64,000 nucleotides of DNA from Phocaeicola salanitronis DSM 18170 (lineage in GTDB: Bacteria; Bacteroidota; Bacteroidia; Bacteroidales; Bacteroidaceae). This document shows positions 43,375-52,412 of the stretch, in pieces. Location of the stretch: positions 2,046,001 through 2,110,000 of the forward strand of contig NC_015164.1 of NCBI RefSeq assembly GCF_000190575.1, read 5' to 3'. Positions within the stretch are counted from its first letter, which is position 1; the number at the start of each line of letters is the position of its first letter. The translations under genes and the position numbers were made by a program. The notes under the pieces were generated by a model, which was given only the letters and a program-made list of their open reading frames with translations, ran no database searches and was not told the DNA's origin.

Positions 43375-44301
43375 TCAATAATTCTTGTTCTGTACATTCC
43401 ATGCAAATTTCTTGTTCTTGCTTAAATATCCTTTTAGTGTAGTCTTGTCTGAGAGGAAATTATCATTGTCTGAGATTCCTGTTAGATAGATAAGCTGTGA
43501 TATTAGGAATGTGACATCGTATGCGTTCTTTCTACCTTTCCTATAATTGGTGTCAAAAGGTGATAGGAAATTGAAGAACATTTTGAATGTTTGGGCAAAC
43601 AGGCAGATTCTTTTCGTGTAGCTTGTTGTAATTTGCTGTTGTTTGGGATAAGTGCTTACCATTTCTATATTGTCATATAGGTGTTCTGTGTCAAACTCAT
43701 CTTTAGGGTTCAAATCATCCAAATGTTCTTGGCAACATGAAAGTATGAACTTGATTGCATTGGCGGTTTCTATGGTATGTATGGTTTTCCCATTCACTTG
43801 TAAGGATAAGGTCAGTTCTTCCTTGAATGTTATATGCTCTGTAAGGGGATTGGCATTGGGATGTTCTTCATATTGGGATATGTTTTGGAAAAGTTTCTTT
43901 ATCTCGCTTGCAGGTGTTTCCCCATATTCAAACGCTTGCCAGCACTTACCGTCCACGTAATCCTTTATAAACAGAATGATAAACCAAAACTTATCCTTGT
44001 CTAACTGCAAAGCTGATAGGGCAGTTTGAATTTCCTTGTCCTTTTTATATTCCTCATAAGTCAGCGGCATTTCAATAAGCCTGTTGTTGTACCTTTCTTT
44101 AAAGGTGGGTATGGCTTCGCTTCCCTCTAATGTCCCTCCCTGTACTTCTTTAGGCATTGCAGGATGTATTATCATGGCAAACTGCCAAACATAATCTAAA
44201 ATATCATCTTCCTCTTTTGCTTCTAAAGTGGGGTAAACCGCATCTATATTTGTGAACTTGTCTATTGGTTGCATATTCTTATGTAATGGTTGTATATGCA
44301 A
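43375..44301 (-). CDS. Unknown island protein (308 aa)
   Basis: It begins at 44301 or, more plausibly, at ATG 44274 (MQPIDKFTNIDAVYP, 299 residues). It is acidic in the first half and helical. Hydrophobic clusters such as DKFWFIILFIKDYVDGKCW occur but there is no transmembrane pattern. The C-terminal region (KGRKNAYDVTFLISQLIYLTG) ends in a phage-like basic tail. It is located next to the integrase on the same strand, so it might be a recombination accessory gene, but no excisionase features are seen. Confidence 0.55.
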   Translation of the reverse strand: MHIQPLHKNMQPIDKFTNIDAVYPTLEAKEEDDILDYVWQFAMIIHPAMPKEVQGGTLEGSEAIPTFKERYNNRLIEMPLTYEEYKKDKEIQTALSALQLDKDKFWFIILFIKDYVDGKCWQAFEYGETPASEIKKLFQNISQYEEHPNANPLTEHITFKEELTLSLQVNGKTIHTIETANAIKFILSCCQEHLDDLNPKDEFDTEHLYDNIEMVSTYPKQQQITTSYTKRICLFAQTFKMFFNFLSPFDTNYRKGRKNAYDVTFLISQLIYLTGISDNDNFLSDKTTLKGYLSKNKKFAWNVQNKNY

Positions 44302-44313
44302 AGTTAATGAATA

Positions 44314-44343
44314 AACCCTACCTGCATGGAAACAGATAGGGTT
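44314..44343 (-). terminator. Terminator of the integrase gene
   Basis: Stem AACCCTA / TAGGGTT around a 16-nt loop on the minus strand, then TTTATT. It lies 9 bp after the integrase stop. Confidence 0.65.
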
Positions 44344-44351
44344 ATTTAAGA

Positions 44352-45572
44352 TTAGAGTAAATTCTTCATGGCATCATCCACCTGCTCATTATCAAATTTA
44401 CTTAAATAAATCTGTGTGGTTTTTATATCTTGGTGTCCCAATGCTTGTGAAATGATTCCTATGTTTACTCCTGACTTCTTCAAAATTGTGGCGAATGAAT
44501 GCCGCGCAACATAAGTGGTGACTTCTGCCGTAATGCCTAACTCCTTTGCAAATGCTCTTAATTCTGTATTGATTTGGTGGCAAATTTTATGCACCCTATT
44601 GTTTTGCTGCATAGGTGTAACATGGCGTTTGTTATGAAGTATAGGAAACAGATAGCCAGTCTGACGCTGATAGTAGCTATATTTTTGAATAATCTGTTTG
44701 GCTCTGTCTGTTAGCATTAAATTTATGCTCCCATGCGTCTTTTGCCTTTTATAAAGCAATCTATCTTCCACAATATTTGTCCCTGTCAAGTGGGCTATAT
44801 CTACAAATGAAATTCCACCACACAAATAAGAGAACGTAAATATATCTTGTGTAAACTGTCGTCTCTCGCTTGCATGGCTGCAATCTGCATCTATAATTTT
44901 AAGAATATCATCTTTAGATAACGCTCTCTTGGCTGTCTTGGTATTGAAGCGACTTAGTTTGTATTCAATGAATGGAGTTTTATCCCTGCTGACAATTTTG
45001 GCTTCAATGGCTTTGTTAAATGCAGCCCTTAGACTTCTGAACTGATAACTTATGGTAACATCGTTGTTGCCTTTCCTGCGCATCCATTTCTCAAATTTCT
45101 TACAAAACTCTACATCAATATAGCTAAAGGTGTAATTTAGTTTCTTCCCTTTATTGAAGTTCTTTAGTGTTCTGTATGAATTAAGGTAAGCATAGCTTGT
45201 CCCTATCCTACCGTCCTCTTTCAACTCTTTTATTAAAGACAGGTAGAACTCTTCCACCGTTTGGGCTTTGATGTTCTTGCGTTGTTCATAAACTAAAGAA
45301 GTCGCTGTAAACTCTTCCTCTCTTGATAATTTTTCTATTACCTTAGTATGGTATTCCGCTTTGACTTTTAAAATGATGCTTTGAATTAATTCCTTGTTAG
45401 GACATTTGGGCTTTGGCTCTCCTTTGGTAAAATCCCAATATTGGGGATTAACGGAAATGCCCAAACTTTTCATTACTCTTTTTCTGTCTTGCGTGATTCT
45501 TAACATCAAAGGATGTTCCCCATTGGCAAGTGTCTTGCTCTTGAAACAAACTACTGCAATCGTTACGCTCAT
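44352..45572 (-). CDS. Tyrosine recombinase (island integrase)
   Basis: A site-specific recombinase of 406 residues that integrates and excises the island. ATG 45572 (MSVTIAVVCFKSKTLANGE) is chosen; the longer frame from 45641 would translate the tandem 12-bp repeats upstream. N-terminal arm-binding domain to about residue 90, then a SAM-like core-binding domain, then the catalytic domain. The second catalytic group is YVARHSFATILKKSG (His-x-x-Arg region), followed by LGHQDIKTTQIYLS with the tyrosine. The first motif reads LCGGISFVDIAHL, with Gly where most family members have the box I Arg; the IntDOT group of Bacteroides integrases also lacks it. Confidence 0.92.
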   Translation of the reverse strand: MSVTIAVVCFKSKTLANGEHPLMLRITQDRKRVMKSLGISVNPQYWDFTKGEPKPKCPNKELIQSIILKVKAEYHTKVIEKLSREEEFTATSLVYEQRKNIKAQTVEEFYLSLIKELKEDGRIGTSYAYLNSYRTLKNFNKGKKLNYTFSYIDVEFCKKFEKWMRRKGNNDVTISYQFRSLRAAFNKAIEAKIVSRDKTPFIEYKLSRFNTKTAKRALSKDDILKIIDADCSHASERRQFTQDIFTFSYLCGGISFVDIAHLTGTNIVEDRLLYKRQKTHGSINLMLTDRAKQIIQKYSYYQRQTGYLFPILHNKRHVTPMQQNNRVHKICHQINTELRAFAKELGITAEVTTYVARHSFATILKKSGVNIGIISQALGHQDIKTTQIYLSKFDNEQVDDAMKNLL

Positions 45573-45578
45573 AATTTT

Positions 45579-45602
45579 GCGGTTTACACAGCGGTTTACA
45601 CA
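45579..45602. repeat. Right pair of 12-bp tandem repeats (probable integrase arm sites)
   Basis: GCGGTTTACACA twice in direct succession, 89 bp from the right attachment repeat and 7 bp before the integrase ATG. It shares GGTTKAC and the 12-bp period with the left pair. Confidence 0.6.
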
Positions 45603-45655
45603 ACTACCCTTGCGAGGGTATGTTTGGGAGCATATAAACAAAAGGCATAAAAACT

Positions 45656-45694
45656 AAAAAAGGACTGACAATCGTTTGATTATCAATCCTTTTT
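45656..45694 (-). terminator. Island-borne terminator serving tRNA-Pro(GGG)
   Basis: Imperfect stem AGGACTGACAATC (45661-45673) / GATTATCAATCCT (45678-45690) with a run of T on the minus strand. It begins 7 bp after the 3' end of the tRNA and replaces the original terminator now at the far end of the island. Confidence 0.8.
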
Positions 45695-45754
45695 CACCAG
45701 TCGGGGTGACTGGATTCGAACCAGCGACCACACGCCCCCCAGACGCGTACTCTA
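45691..45754. repeat. Right attachment repeat of the island (64 bp)
   Basis: Identical to 35173-35236. Here it is continuous with the 5' half of tRNA-Pro (45755-45775), so the gene remains intact after integration. Confidence 0.9.
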
Positions 45755-45775
45755 ACCGGGCTGAGCTACACCCCG
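45701..45775 (-). tRNA. tRNA-Pro (anticodon GGG), integration target
   Basis: 75-nt cloverleaf on the minus strand: acceptor CGGGGTG/CACCCCG with discriminator A, anticodon stem CGCGT/GCGTG with loop CTGGGGG giving GGG, T arm GCTGGTTCGAATCCAGT. CCA is not encoded. The 3' 54 nt are shared with the island's other end. Confidence 0.93.
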
Positions 45776-45795
45776 TCACTTTTGTTTTGCGAGTG

Positions 45796-45827
45796 CGAAA
45801 GTACACATTTACGGGGAAATAGCAAAA
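45796..45827 (-). promoter_or_regulatory. Promoter of tRNA-Pro(GGG)
   Basis: TTTTGC (about 45822-45827) and TACTTTCG (45796-45803) on the minus strand, about 19 bp apart. It remained with the 5' half of the tRNA on the chromosomal side. Confidence 0.7.
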
Positions 45828-46123
45828 TATTAGAGCACTTTTTTGCTATAAAATATGCTTTAATTTCGATTTCAAAAGATAACGCACTGTATATTAGAGG
45901 CATACGTTCGTCAGTCGTTTTTCCTTTATTTGTATAGAGTCATATCTAATATTTTAGGATGAACTTCTCGAATTTATCCTGTGCATTGGAATATCGCAAC
46001 TATTACTTGCGATTATTCATGAAGAAAATATTCGATAAATATTTTGACAATCAATACTTTTCAAATATATTTGCATATAAAGACAAACGGAAGATTTTCA
46101 GCCGTATAAACAATGATAAACTT

Positions 46124-47029
46124 ATGATAGGAGCAATAACGGGTGACATAATAGGTTCTGTATATGAATTTAACAACATAAAAACAAAGGATTTCCCTTT
46201 GTTCAGCAAAGATTCAACTTATACAGACGATACCATTATGACGATAGCAGTGGCTGATTGGCTATTGCATGGAGGTGATTTGGCTAAAGTCATGCAACAT
46301 TATGGAAGGAAATATCCTAATCCTATGGGAGGATATGGAGGACGCTTCTCGATGTGGTTGCACGAAAAAAATCCGAAGCCTTATAACAGCTGGGGAAACG
46401 GAGCGGCTATGCGTGTAAGTCCTGTAGGTTGGTATTTCGATACGTTAGAAAAGACAATGGAGGTTGCAAAAGAAACCGCTATGGTCACTCATAATCACGA
46501 AGAGGGAATCAAGGGAGCACAAGCTGTAGCAGCCGCTATATTTTTGGCTCGAAAATCATATTGGCCAGATGATTTTGCCGATTATGATGACGACAGGAAA
46601 AAAAGAGAACGCATCAAGAAGTTCATAGAAGAGACTTTCGGTTATGACTTGAATCGGACTTGTGACGAGATTCGTCCTACTTATGGCTTTGACGAAAGTT
46701 GCCAAGGTACAGTTCCGGAAGCTATCATAGCGTTTTTAGAAAGTAAAGACTATGAAGATGCCGTGAGACTAGCTGTTTCGTTAGGAGGCGATAGCGATAC
46801 GCTGGCTTGTATTACAGGTGGAATTGCACAAGCCTATTATCTATACAAATTTCCTCTTGACATATGGAAAAAAGTTTACTCTCTATTAGACAAAGATTTA
46901 CAGAATATATATATGGAATTTCATCGTGCCAGATTTGAATGGTTTGTACATCCCAGGTGGTGGGAACCTCACGATGTTAGATTAATAGAAGGCTCGAAAG
47001 AGGAAAAAGAAAGACTTGAAAGAACGTGA
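46124..47029 (+). CDS. ADP-ribosylglycohydrolase family protein
   Basis: Removes ADP-ribose from proteins or small molecules using two magnesium ions. The 301 residues from ATG 46124 start exactly with the family N terminus MIGAITGDIIGSVYE; the in-frame start at 45959 would add 55 residues outside the fold. Metal-binding motifs are present: YTDDTIMTIAVADWL near residue 32 and GGDSDTLACITGGIAQAYY near 218. The catalytic region NGAAMRVSPVG lies near 90. It is DraG-like in outline and complete. The partner ADP-ribosyltransferase is not in the window. Confidence 0.9.
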   Translation: MIGAITGDIIGSVYEFNNIKTKDFPLFSKDSTYTDDTIMTIAVADWLLHGGDLAKVMQHYGRKYPNPMGGYGGRFSMWLHEKNPKPYNSWGNGAAMRVSPVGWYFDTLEKTMEVAKETAMVTHNHEEGIKGAQAVAAAIFLARKSYWPDDFADYDDDRKKRERIKKFIEETFGYDLNRTCDEIRPTYGFDESCQGTVPEAIIAFLESKDYEDAVRLAVSLGGDSDTLACITGGIAQAYYLYKFPLDIWKKVYSLLDKDLQNIYMEFHRARFEWFVHPRWWEPHDVRLIEGSKEEKERLERT

Positions 47030-47204
47030 AGAATAAATCAAAAAACAAACTCTTCGAGAAATGGCAGAAAATAGAAAAAGAAACGAAGAAAAACGATAGT
47101 TAGATGAATCTAAGAGAAAGAATGAAGCATAGTATCTTTAAATGTTGTTTTGCGACATAAGCAGATTGCATTTATTCTACAATTTATAAATAATCCTACA
47201 TTAT

Positions 47205-47238
47205 CGTAAAACAAAATTGGTTTACGAAAAATAGAATA
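47205..47238. repeat. Single end of a family A MITE-like element
   Basis: ATCGTAAAACAAAATTGG continues with TTTACGAAAAAT. The other end and interior are absent. A single cacagagacac-type word follows. The gap 47030-47392 holds nothing else I can name. Confidence 0.6.
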
Positions 47239-47392
47239 GAACACAGAGACACAAAGGCACAGAGTTTTATTTTTGAGAGAACAGAGTTCACGGAGAGTTG
47301 CCTAAAACTAAAAGAAGAACTATCTTTAGGCACGAATGACTAACACTTGAAATTATGAGAAAATTATCTGCTAATTTAAAATTAAAACAATA

Positions 47393-48175
47393 ATGACTAA
47401 AGAAGAATTCTTAAACGACAAAAACGTTGCCGGATTTATCCAATGGTTCAGTCACAAGCTATCGGATTTTCCCTATTCATATTACAACCATAGAGAAAAG
47501 AAAAATTGGCGATGCAGTTCTTTTTATGAAGCATGTGAAAAATACAACTGGAATAAAAGTAACTGGAAAGATACTCAAAAAAAATTAGAGAATTTTTCTA
47601 GCCGCTTAAGAGAAAGCATCAGTCATGCCAACAATGACGCTTGTAAAGATGTATGCTGTGATATTCTAAAATGGGGCGGTGTCCTAAAAGGGAATCAAAC
47701 AAAATTAGAAGAAATCAACAATAAAGAAGGACTCTGTTCTTATCTGATAAAAGCAAAAGTTTTTCTCAGCCACGATTCTATCGGTAATCCCGAAGAGGAA
47801 ATCTTCATGAATTCCGGATTTACCAAAATCTATTCCTTATATATTGACGATTTCATTATTTACGATAGCCGTGCAGGAGCCGCATTATGTTACATGGTGA
47901 AACTCTATTGTGAGGAGCAAAAACTAAAGGAACTTCCGGTTCCGTTAAAATTCGCTTATGGCAATAGCCGAAATCCGAAAGTCAACCGAAATCCCAATAA
48001 CGACACTTATAAATTTTCATTACTCGATCAAGGTAAAATCCATATAGAATGTAATATGAAAGCCAATTGGCTGCTAAAAGAAGTGCAAAATGCACCCATA
48101 TGCGAATTCAAAGATTTGCGTTCATTAGAAGCTGCCCTATTTATGATTGGATATGATATTCCACGAGGCAAATAA
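47393..48175 (+). CDS. Unknown protein, possibly of the bacterial OGG-fold type
   Basis: A 260-residue protein with no signal peptide or membrane segment. Its N-terminal half is helical and charged. The motif MNSGFTKIYSLYIDDFIIYD followed by SRAGAALCYMVKLYC near residues 140-175 recalls a family of 8-oxoguanine glycosylase-fold proteins found beside bacterial defence genes, but the match is from memory and weak. The C-terminal SLEAALFMIGYDIPRGK is distinctive. It stands alone between repeats and a terminator shared with aroB. Confidence 0.5.
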   Translation: MTKEEFLNDKNVAGFIQWFSHKLSDFPYSYYNHREKKNWRCSSFYEACEKYNWNKSNWKDTQKKLENFSSRLRESISHANNDACKDVCCDILKWGGVLKGNQTKLEEINNKEGLCSYLIKAKVFLSHDSIGNPEEEIFMNSGFTKIYSLYIDDFIIYDSRAGAALCYMVKLYCEEQKLKELPVPLKFAYGNSRNPKVNRNPNNDTYKFSLLDQGKIHIECNMKANWLLKEVQNAPICEFKDLRSLEAALFMIGYDIPRGK

Positions 48176-48188
48176 TCTGCAAAATATT

Positions 48189-48219
48189 ATGGGGATATAT
48201 CATAATAACATATCCCCAT
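48189..48219. terminator. Hairpin between convergent genes
   Basis: Stem ATGGGGATAT / ATATCCCCAT with an 11-nt loop. It follows the stop of the unknown gene by 13 bp and ends 30 bp from the aroB stop. It may act in both directions, though T-runs are short. Confidence 0.6.
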
Positions 48220-48249
48220 TTATCTGTTGAAAGCACTTATATCATACGT

Positions 48250-49311
48250 TTACCCCATCGTTTCAGAATAAAAGTCCAGCATGTCGTAAATGTCGTCTTG
48301 CGTGGCGGTCTGGTTGATATGAATATCACCTACTTCGCTTATCAAAGTAAAATTAACCTGCCCTTCGGTGCCATTCTTCTTATCGTGCCGCATAAAGTTA
48401 TAAAGACGCTCGTAATCCTCACACGTGAAAGCTATACGACCGTAATTTTCCTTGATAAACCGGATGGTCTGGCGAAGCTTGTCCTTGGGGAAGCCCATAC
48501 GGAGATGCGAATAGTACAATTCGCAAACCATTCCGGCGGCTACGGCATAGCCATGCAACACCGGATGTCCGACCGCTAAAGCAAAACTTTCAAAGGCATG
48601 CCCTGCGGTATGCCCGAAATTCAGCGCTTTACGGATGCCTTTCTCGAAGGGGTCTTGCGCTACGACACGCTCTTTTACCGCTATCGACTCTCCTACCAGC
48701 CGTTGCAAATGAACATAGTCTATATGGCCCATATCAAAGCCCACCAATTCACTCCAATGCTGCGTGTTGCTTATCAAGCCATGCTTTAACATTTCGGCAT
48801 AACCGGACAAAAGATTGGCACGGTCGAGCGATTTCAGGAACTCACAATCTATCAGCACCGTATCCGCCGGATAAAACGCCCCTACCTCATTCTTCAATCC
48901 GTTGAAATTAATGCCTGTCTTCCCTCCGACTGAAGCATCGACCATTCCCAACAAGGTGGTCGGAATGTTAATCATCGAAATGCCCCGCTTAAAAGTCGCA
49001 GCCGCAAATCCGCCCAAGTCAGTCACCATTCCCCCTCCTAAATTAATCATCAACGAATGGCGCGTAGCCCCTTTCGTACTTAATTCAGTCCAAACGTATG
49101 CCAACGTTTCCAGGTTTTTATGAATATCTTCTACACCAATGCATATTTCTACGGCATCCTTCAGGAACGGGAACTTATCGATAACCGGAAGGCAAAACAA
49201 GTGTGTGTGTTCATCGGTCAAGACAAACACCTTGTCATGTTCACATTTTGCCAATGCCTTTTGCAAATCATTTTCCAAATGATTACAGATAACAACTTCT
49301 TGCGTACTCAT
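48250..49311 (-). CDS. aroB: 3-dehydroquinate synthase
   Basis: Second step of the shikimate pathway: converts DAHP to 3-dehydroquinate with NAD and a divalent metal. The 353 residues are family length. Signatures are INLGGGMVTDLGGFAAATFKRG near residue 88 (quoted: GGGMVTDLGGFAAATF), PTTLLGMVDASVGGKTGIN near 116 and LNFGHTAGHAFES near 230, the last with metal-binding His residues. A -7 box TATTTTTG lies at 49334-49341. It is monocistronic and convergent with the unknown gene. Confidence 0.95.
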   Translation of the reverse strand: MSTQEVVICNHLENDLQKALAKCEHDKVFVLTDEHTHLFCLPVIDKFPFLKDAVEICIGVEDIHKNLETLAYVWTELSTKGATRHSLMINLGGGMVTDLGGFAAATFKRGISMINIPTTLLGMVDASVGGKTGINFNGLKNEVGAFYPADTVLIDCEFLKSLDRANLLSGYAEMLKHGLISNTQHWSELVGFDMGHIDYVHLQRLVGESIAVKERVVAQDPFEKGIRKALNFGHTAGHAFESFALAVGHPVLHGYAVAAGMVCELYYSHLRMGFPKDKLRQTIRFIKENYGRIAFTCEDYERLYNFMRHDKKNGTEGQVNFTLISEVGDIHINQTATQDDIYDMLDFYSETMG

Positions 49312-49333
49312 AGTGGTTTATTTCTTTGGAGGG

Positions 49334-49341
49334 CAAAAATA
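49334..49341 (-). promoter_or_regulatory. Probable -7 box of aroB
   Basis: TATTTTTG on the minus strand, 23 bp before the start codon. No clear -33 box. Confidence 0.5.
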
Positions 49342-49468
49342 GAAAAAAGTCAGGAGTAAGACGAAAACATTAACAAATATTCAGGATGAAAGATTAAACC
49401 TTACTTTCTTTTCTCTGTCAAAAAGGAAATTAATGTTCAATTTTCAGACATATACAAATCTTCAGAAT

Positions 49469-52316
49469 ATGAGAAAGTGGGTAATGGGGATACTACTGAT
49501 GCTGATAGGAGCATCTGCTTTTGCACAAAACAACAGGGGACGGGTTTCGGGAAATGTGATTGACGCCGACGATAAATCGCCGGTAATACAAGCCACAGTA
49601 CAATTATTGTCCCTGCCGGACAGCACGATGATTACAGGAAACGTAACAGACAACAACGGACGTTTTTCCCTCAGGGCAAAGCCGGGAAACTATGCAGTGA
49701 AGATTTCATTCGTAGGCTACATACCGGTCATCAAACCGGTTACGATTTCCCGGAACAAACCAGCCGTTAATATCGGACAAATCGAATTGCATTCCGATGC
49801 CATCATGCTGGAAGGAGCGGTTATCGTAGCCCAAGCCCCAGAAGTAACTGCAGTGGCAGATACCTTAGTATATAATAGCTCGGCATACCGCCTGCCCGAA
49901 GGTTCGGCACTGGAAGAACTGGTCAAGAAACTTCCGGGAGCCGAAGTAGATGAAAACGGGAAAATCACCATTAACGGAAAGGAAATCACCAAAATCATGA
50001 TTGACGGGAAAGAGTTCTTTGCCGACGACCCCAACATCGCCATGAAAAACCTGCCCGTAAACATCATTGACAAAGTGCGTGCATACGACAAACAATCGGA
50101 CATGGCACGTGTAACAGGCATTGAAGACGGAGAAGAAGAAACGGTGCTCGACCTTAGCGTAAAACCCGGGATGAATCACGGATTCTTCGGAAACGTAGAC
50201 GGAGCGTACGGTACCGAAGACCGGTATAGCGGGAAATTGCTTGCCAACTATTTCCGGGACAAAAAACAATTCACCGTTATCGGTTCTATAAACAATGTAA
50301 ACGATAACAGCTTCCCCGGAGGAGGAGGTTTCCGCAGGCAAGAAAACGGATTGACCACGGTCAAGATGGCGGGAGCCAACTTTGCCACAGAAAACGAGAA
50401 GTTCAAGTCGGAAGGAAGCGTGAACTTCAATTACAAAGACGCGGACCAACGGAGCAAACAAGCCTCGGAAACCTTTGTATCTACCGAAAGCAGTTCGTTC
50501 AAGAATGCCCTGGACAATAGCCGGAACAAGACCACCAACCTGACCGCCGACGCTTTCCTGGAATGGCGTCCCGACACGATGACGACCCTTATCCTACGTC
50601 CCCGCATCCGCTATGGAAAAACGGACAACGCAAGCCTGCAAAACTCGTACACCTTCAACCAAGACCCAGAGCATTCTACCGACGAGCTCTTCAACACGGA
50701 CGACCTGACCTCGCTGGTGCCCGAAGAGAACATTGTCAATACGGTATTAAAAAACACATTGAGCAAAAGGAGACGACCTGACGGCAGGAGGTACCTTAAT
50801 ATTAAACCGCCGGCTGAACGATGAAGGAAGAAACATCACGTTCAGGGGCAGATACAACTACACCAACAGTACCAGCGAACAATTCTCTGTATCCGAAACC
50901 GAATATTTCCAGCAAACGCCTGAAGAGCGCATGGAAATATTAAACCGATACATCAACACCCCGACCAAAACCAGCGAATACAACGCAAGGCTGACTTACA
51001 GCGAACCTATATTCAAAGGAGGCTTCATCCAATTCAGCTACAATTTCCAATACAGCCGTTCCACGACCGACAAGTCCACATACGATATGCCCGATGACTG
51101 GACGACAGGCGGAGGTACGGCAGGAGGCAGTTTCAATGCCGATTTAAGCCAAAACGCCATCTACAACTATTACAACCATCAGGCGGAAGTATCTTTCCGC
51201 TGGATACGCGAGAAGATGCGCTTCAATATCGGCATGTCTTTCCAGCCTCAGCGCTCTACCCTTTCGTACACAAAAGGCGAATACCAGATAGACACCGTAC
51301 GCAATGTCTTCAACTTTACGCCGACCTTGGATTTCCGTTACCGTTTCTCGAAAACCAGCCAGCTGCGCATACGCTACCGCGGACGGACTTCACAGCCCGA
51401 CATGATTGACTTGCTTCCGATAGAAGACAATACCGACCCGCTGAATGTAACGATAGGAAACCCGGGCTTGAAACCGACGTTCACCAACAGCCTGCGCATG
51501 GAATACAACACATTCAATGCCGAGACCCAACGAGGCATGTTCTCGTTCTTCAATTTCCAGAACACGATGAACGACATCAGCAACCGGCGCATCTACAACG
51601 AGGAGACCGGAGGATATACCACCAAACCCGAAAACATCAACGGAAACTGGAGCCTGTTCGGCATCGTAGGAGGCAACATCGCCCTGAAGAACAAGAAATA
51701 CACCATCAACACGTTTACACGGGCAAACTACCAGAACATGGTAAGCTACATCAGCAATAATACAGAGCTAAATGAAGCAGGCAAGAACACAACCAAACGC
51801 CTTTCATTGGGCGAACGCCTGCGCGGTACCTACCGGAACGACTGGTGGGAGGTATCGCTGAACGGCTCGCTGGACTATACGCATTCGCGGAACAGCTACC
51901 AGACTTCAAACAACATGGATACGTACCAGTTCGCATACGGAGCAAGCACCAACATACGCCTGCCCTGGAACATGACCCTATCCACCGATATCTCGCAAAA
52001 CTCCCGCCGGGGATATACCGATGCCAGCATGAACCGGGACGAGCTGATATGGAACGCCCAAATCGCGCAAGATTTCCTGAAAGGCAATGCCGCAACGATA
52101 AGCGTACAGTTCTATGACATCCTGAAAAACCAAAGCAACATCAGCCGCACCATCAGCGCCGCCATGCGCCAAGATACGGAATACAATGCCATCTACAGCT
52201 ATTGCATGGTCCACTTCATCTACCGCCTAAACCTTTTCGGAGGAAAACAAGGGCAGGGAGGCGCCGGATTCCAAGGCGGGCACGGTCCGGGAGGCAGAGG
52301 ACCGCGACGTTTTTAG
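49469..52316 (+). pseudogene. TonB-dependent-receptor-like outer-membrane protein, split by a frameshift
   Basis: ATG 49469 gives signal peptide MRKWVMGILLMLIGASAFAQ. Next is a carboxypeptidase-type regulatory beta domain (GRVSGNVIDADDKSPVIQAT, GNYAVKISFVGYIP), a plug-like region (GAEVDENGKITINGKEIT) and long barrel strands to the glycine-rich end GGHGPGGRGPRRF. At 50765-50768 the sequence AGCAAAAGG needs one base fewer for the frame to continue; after removing an A the next residues are GDDLTAGGTLILNRRLNDEG, in the frame of the second half. The two halves, about 434 and 515 residues, are otherwise intact. It may be a real pseudogene, an assembly error or a slippage site. Confidence 0.85.
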
Positions 52317-52346
52317 TTACTTCCATACATATTACTAACAACCCGA

Positions 52347-52391
52347 CGCATATATCTTCTCAAAGCATCATGAAGATATATGCGTTTTTTT
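52347..52391 (+). terminator. Terminator after the receptor-like gene
   Basis: Stem CGCATATATCTTC / GAAGATATATGCG with a 12-nt loop, then a seven-T run. Confidence 0.85.
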
Positions 52392-52412
52392 ACATATAGC
52401 CGCACGGCTTGT

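Larger units (their letters stand above)
35173..45754. mobile_element. Genomic island integrated in tRNA-Pro(GGG)
   Basis: The unit is bounded by 64-bp direct repeats. A tyrosine recombinase lies at the end beside the intact tRNA. Base composition is visibly more AT-rich than the flanking chromosome. The interior has a toxin-antitoxin pair, a ParB-like protein, DUF3871 and cargo genes, nearly all on the minus strand. No relaxase, coupling protein or transfer gene was seen, so it is either a non-conjugative integrative element or one mobilised by functions elsewhere. The outer limits are the repeat pair; the exact crossover point inside it cannot be told. Confidence 0.9.

Noticed and set aside
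45959..46123. A 55-residue N-terminal extension of the ADP-ribosylglycohydrolase.
   Set aside because: The family N terminus starts exactly at ATG 46124; the extension has no domain character.
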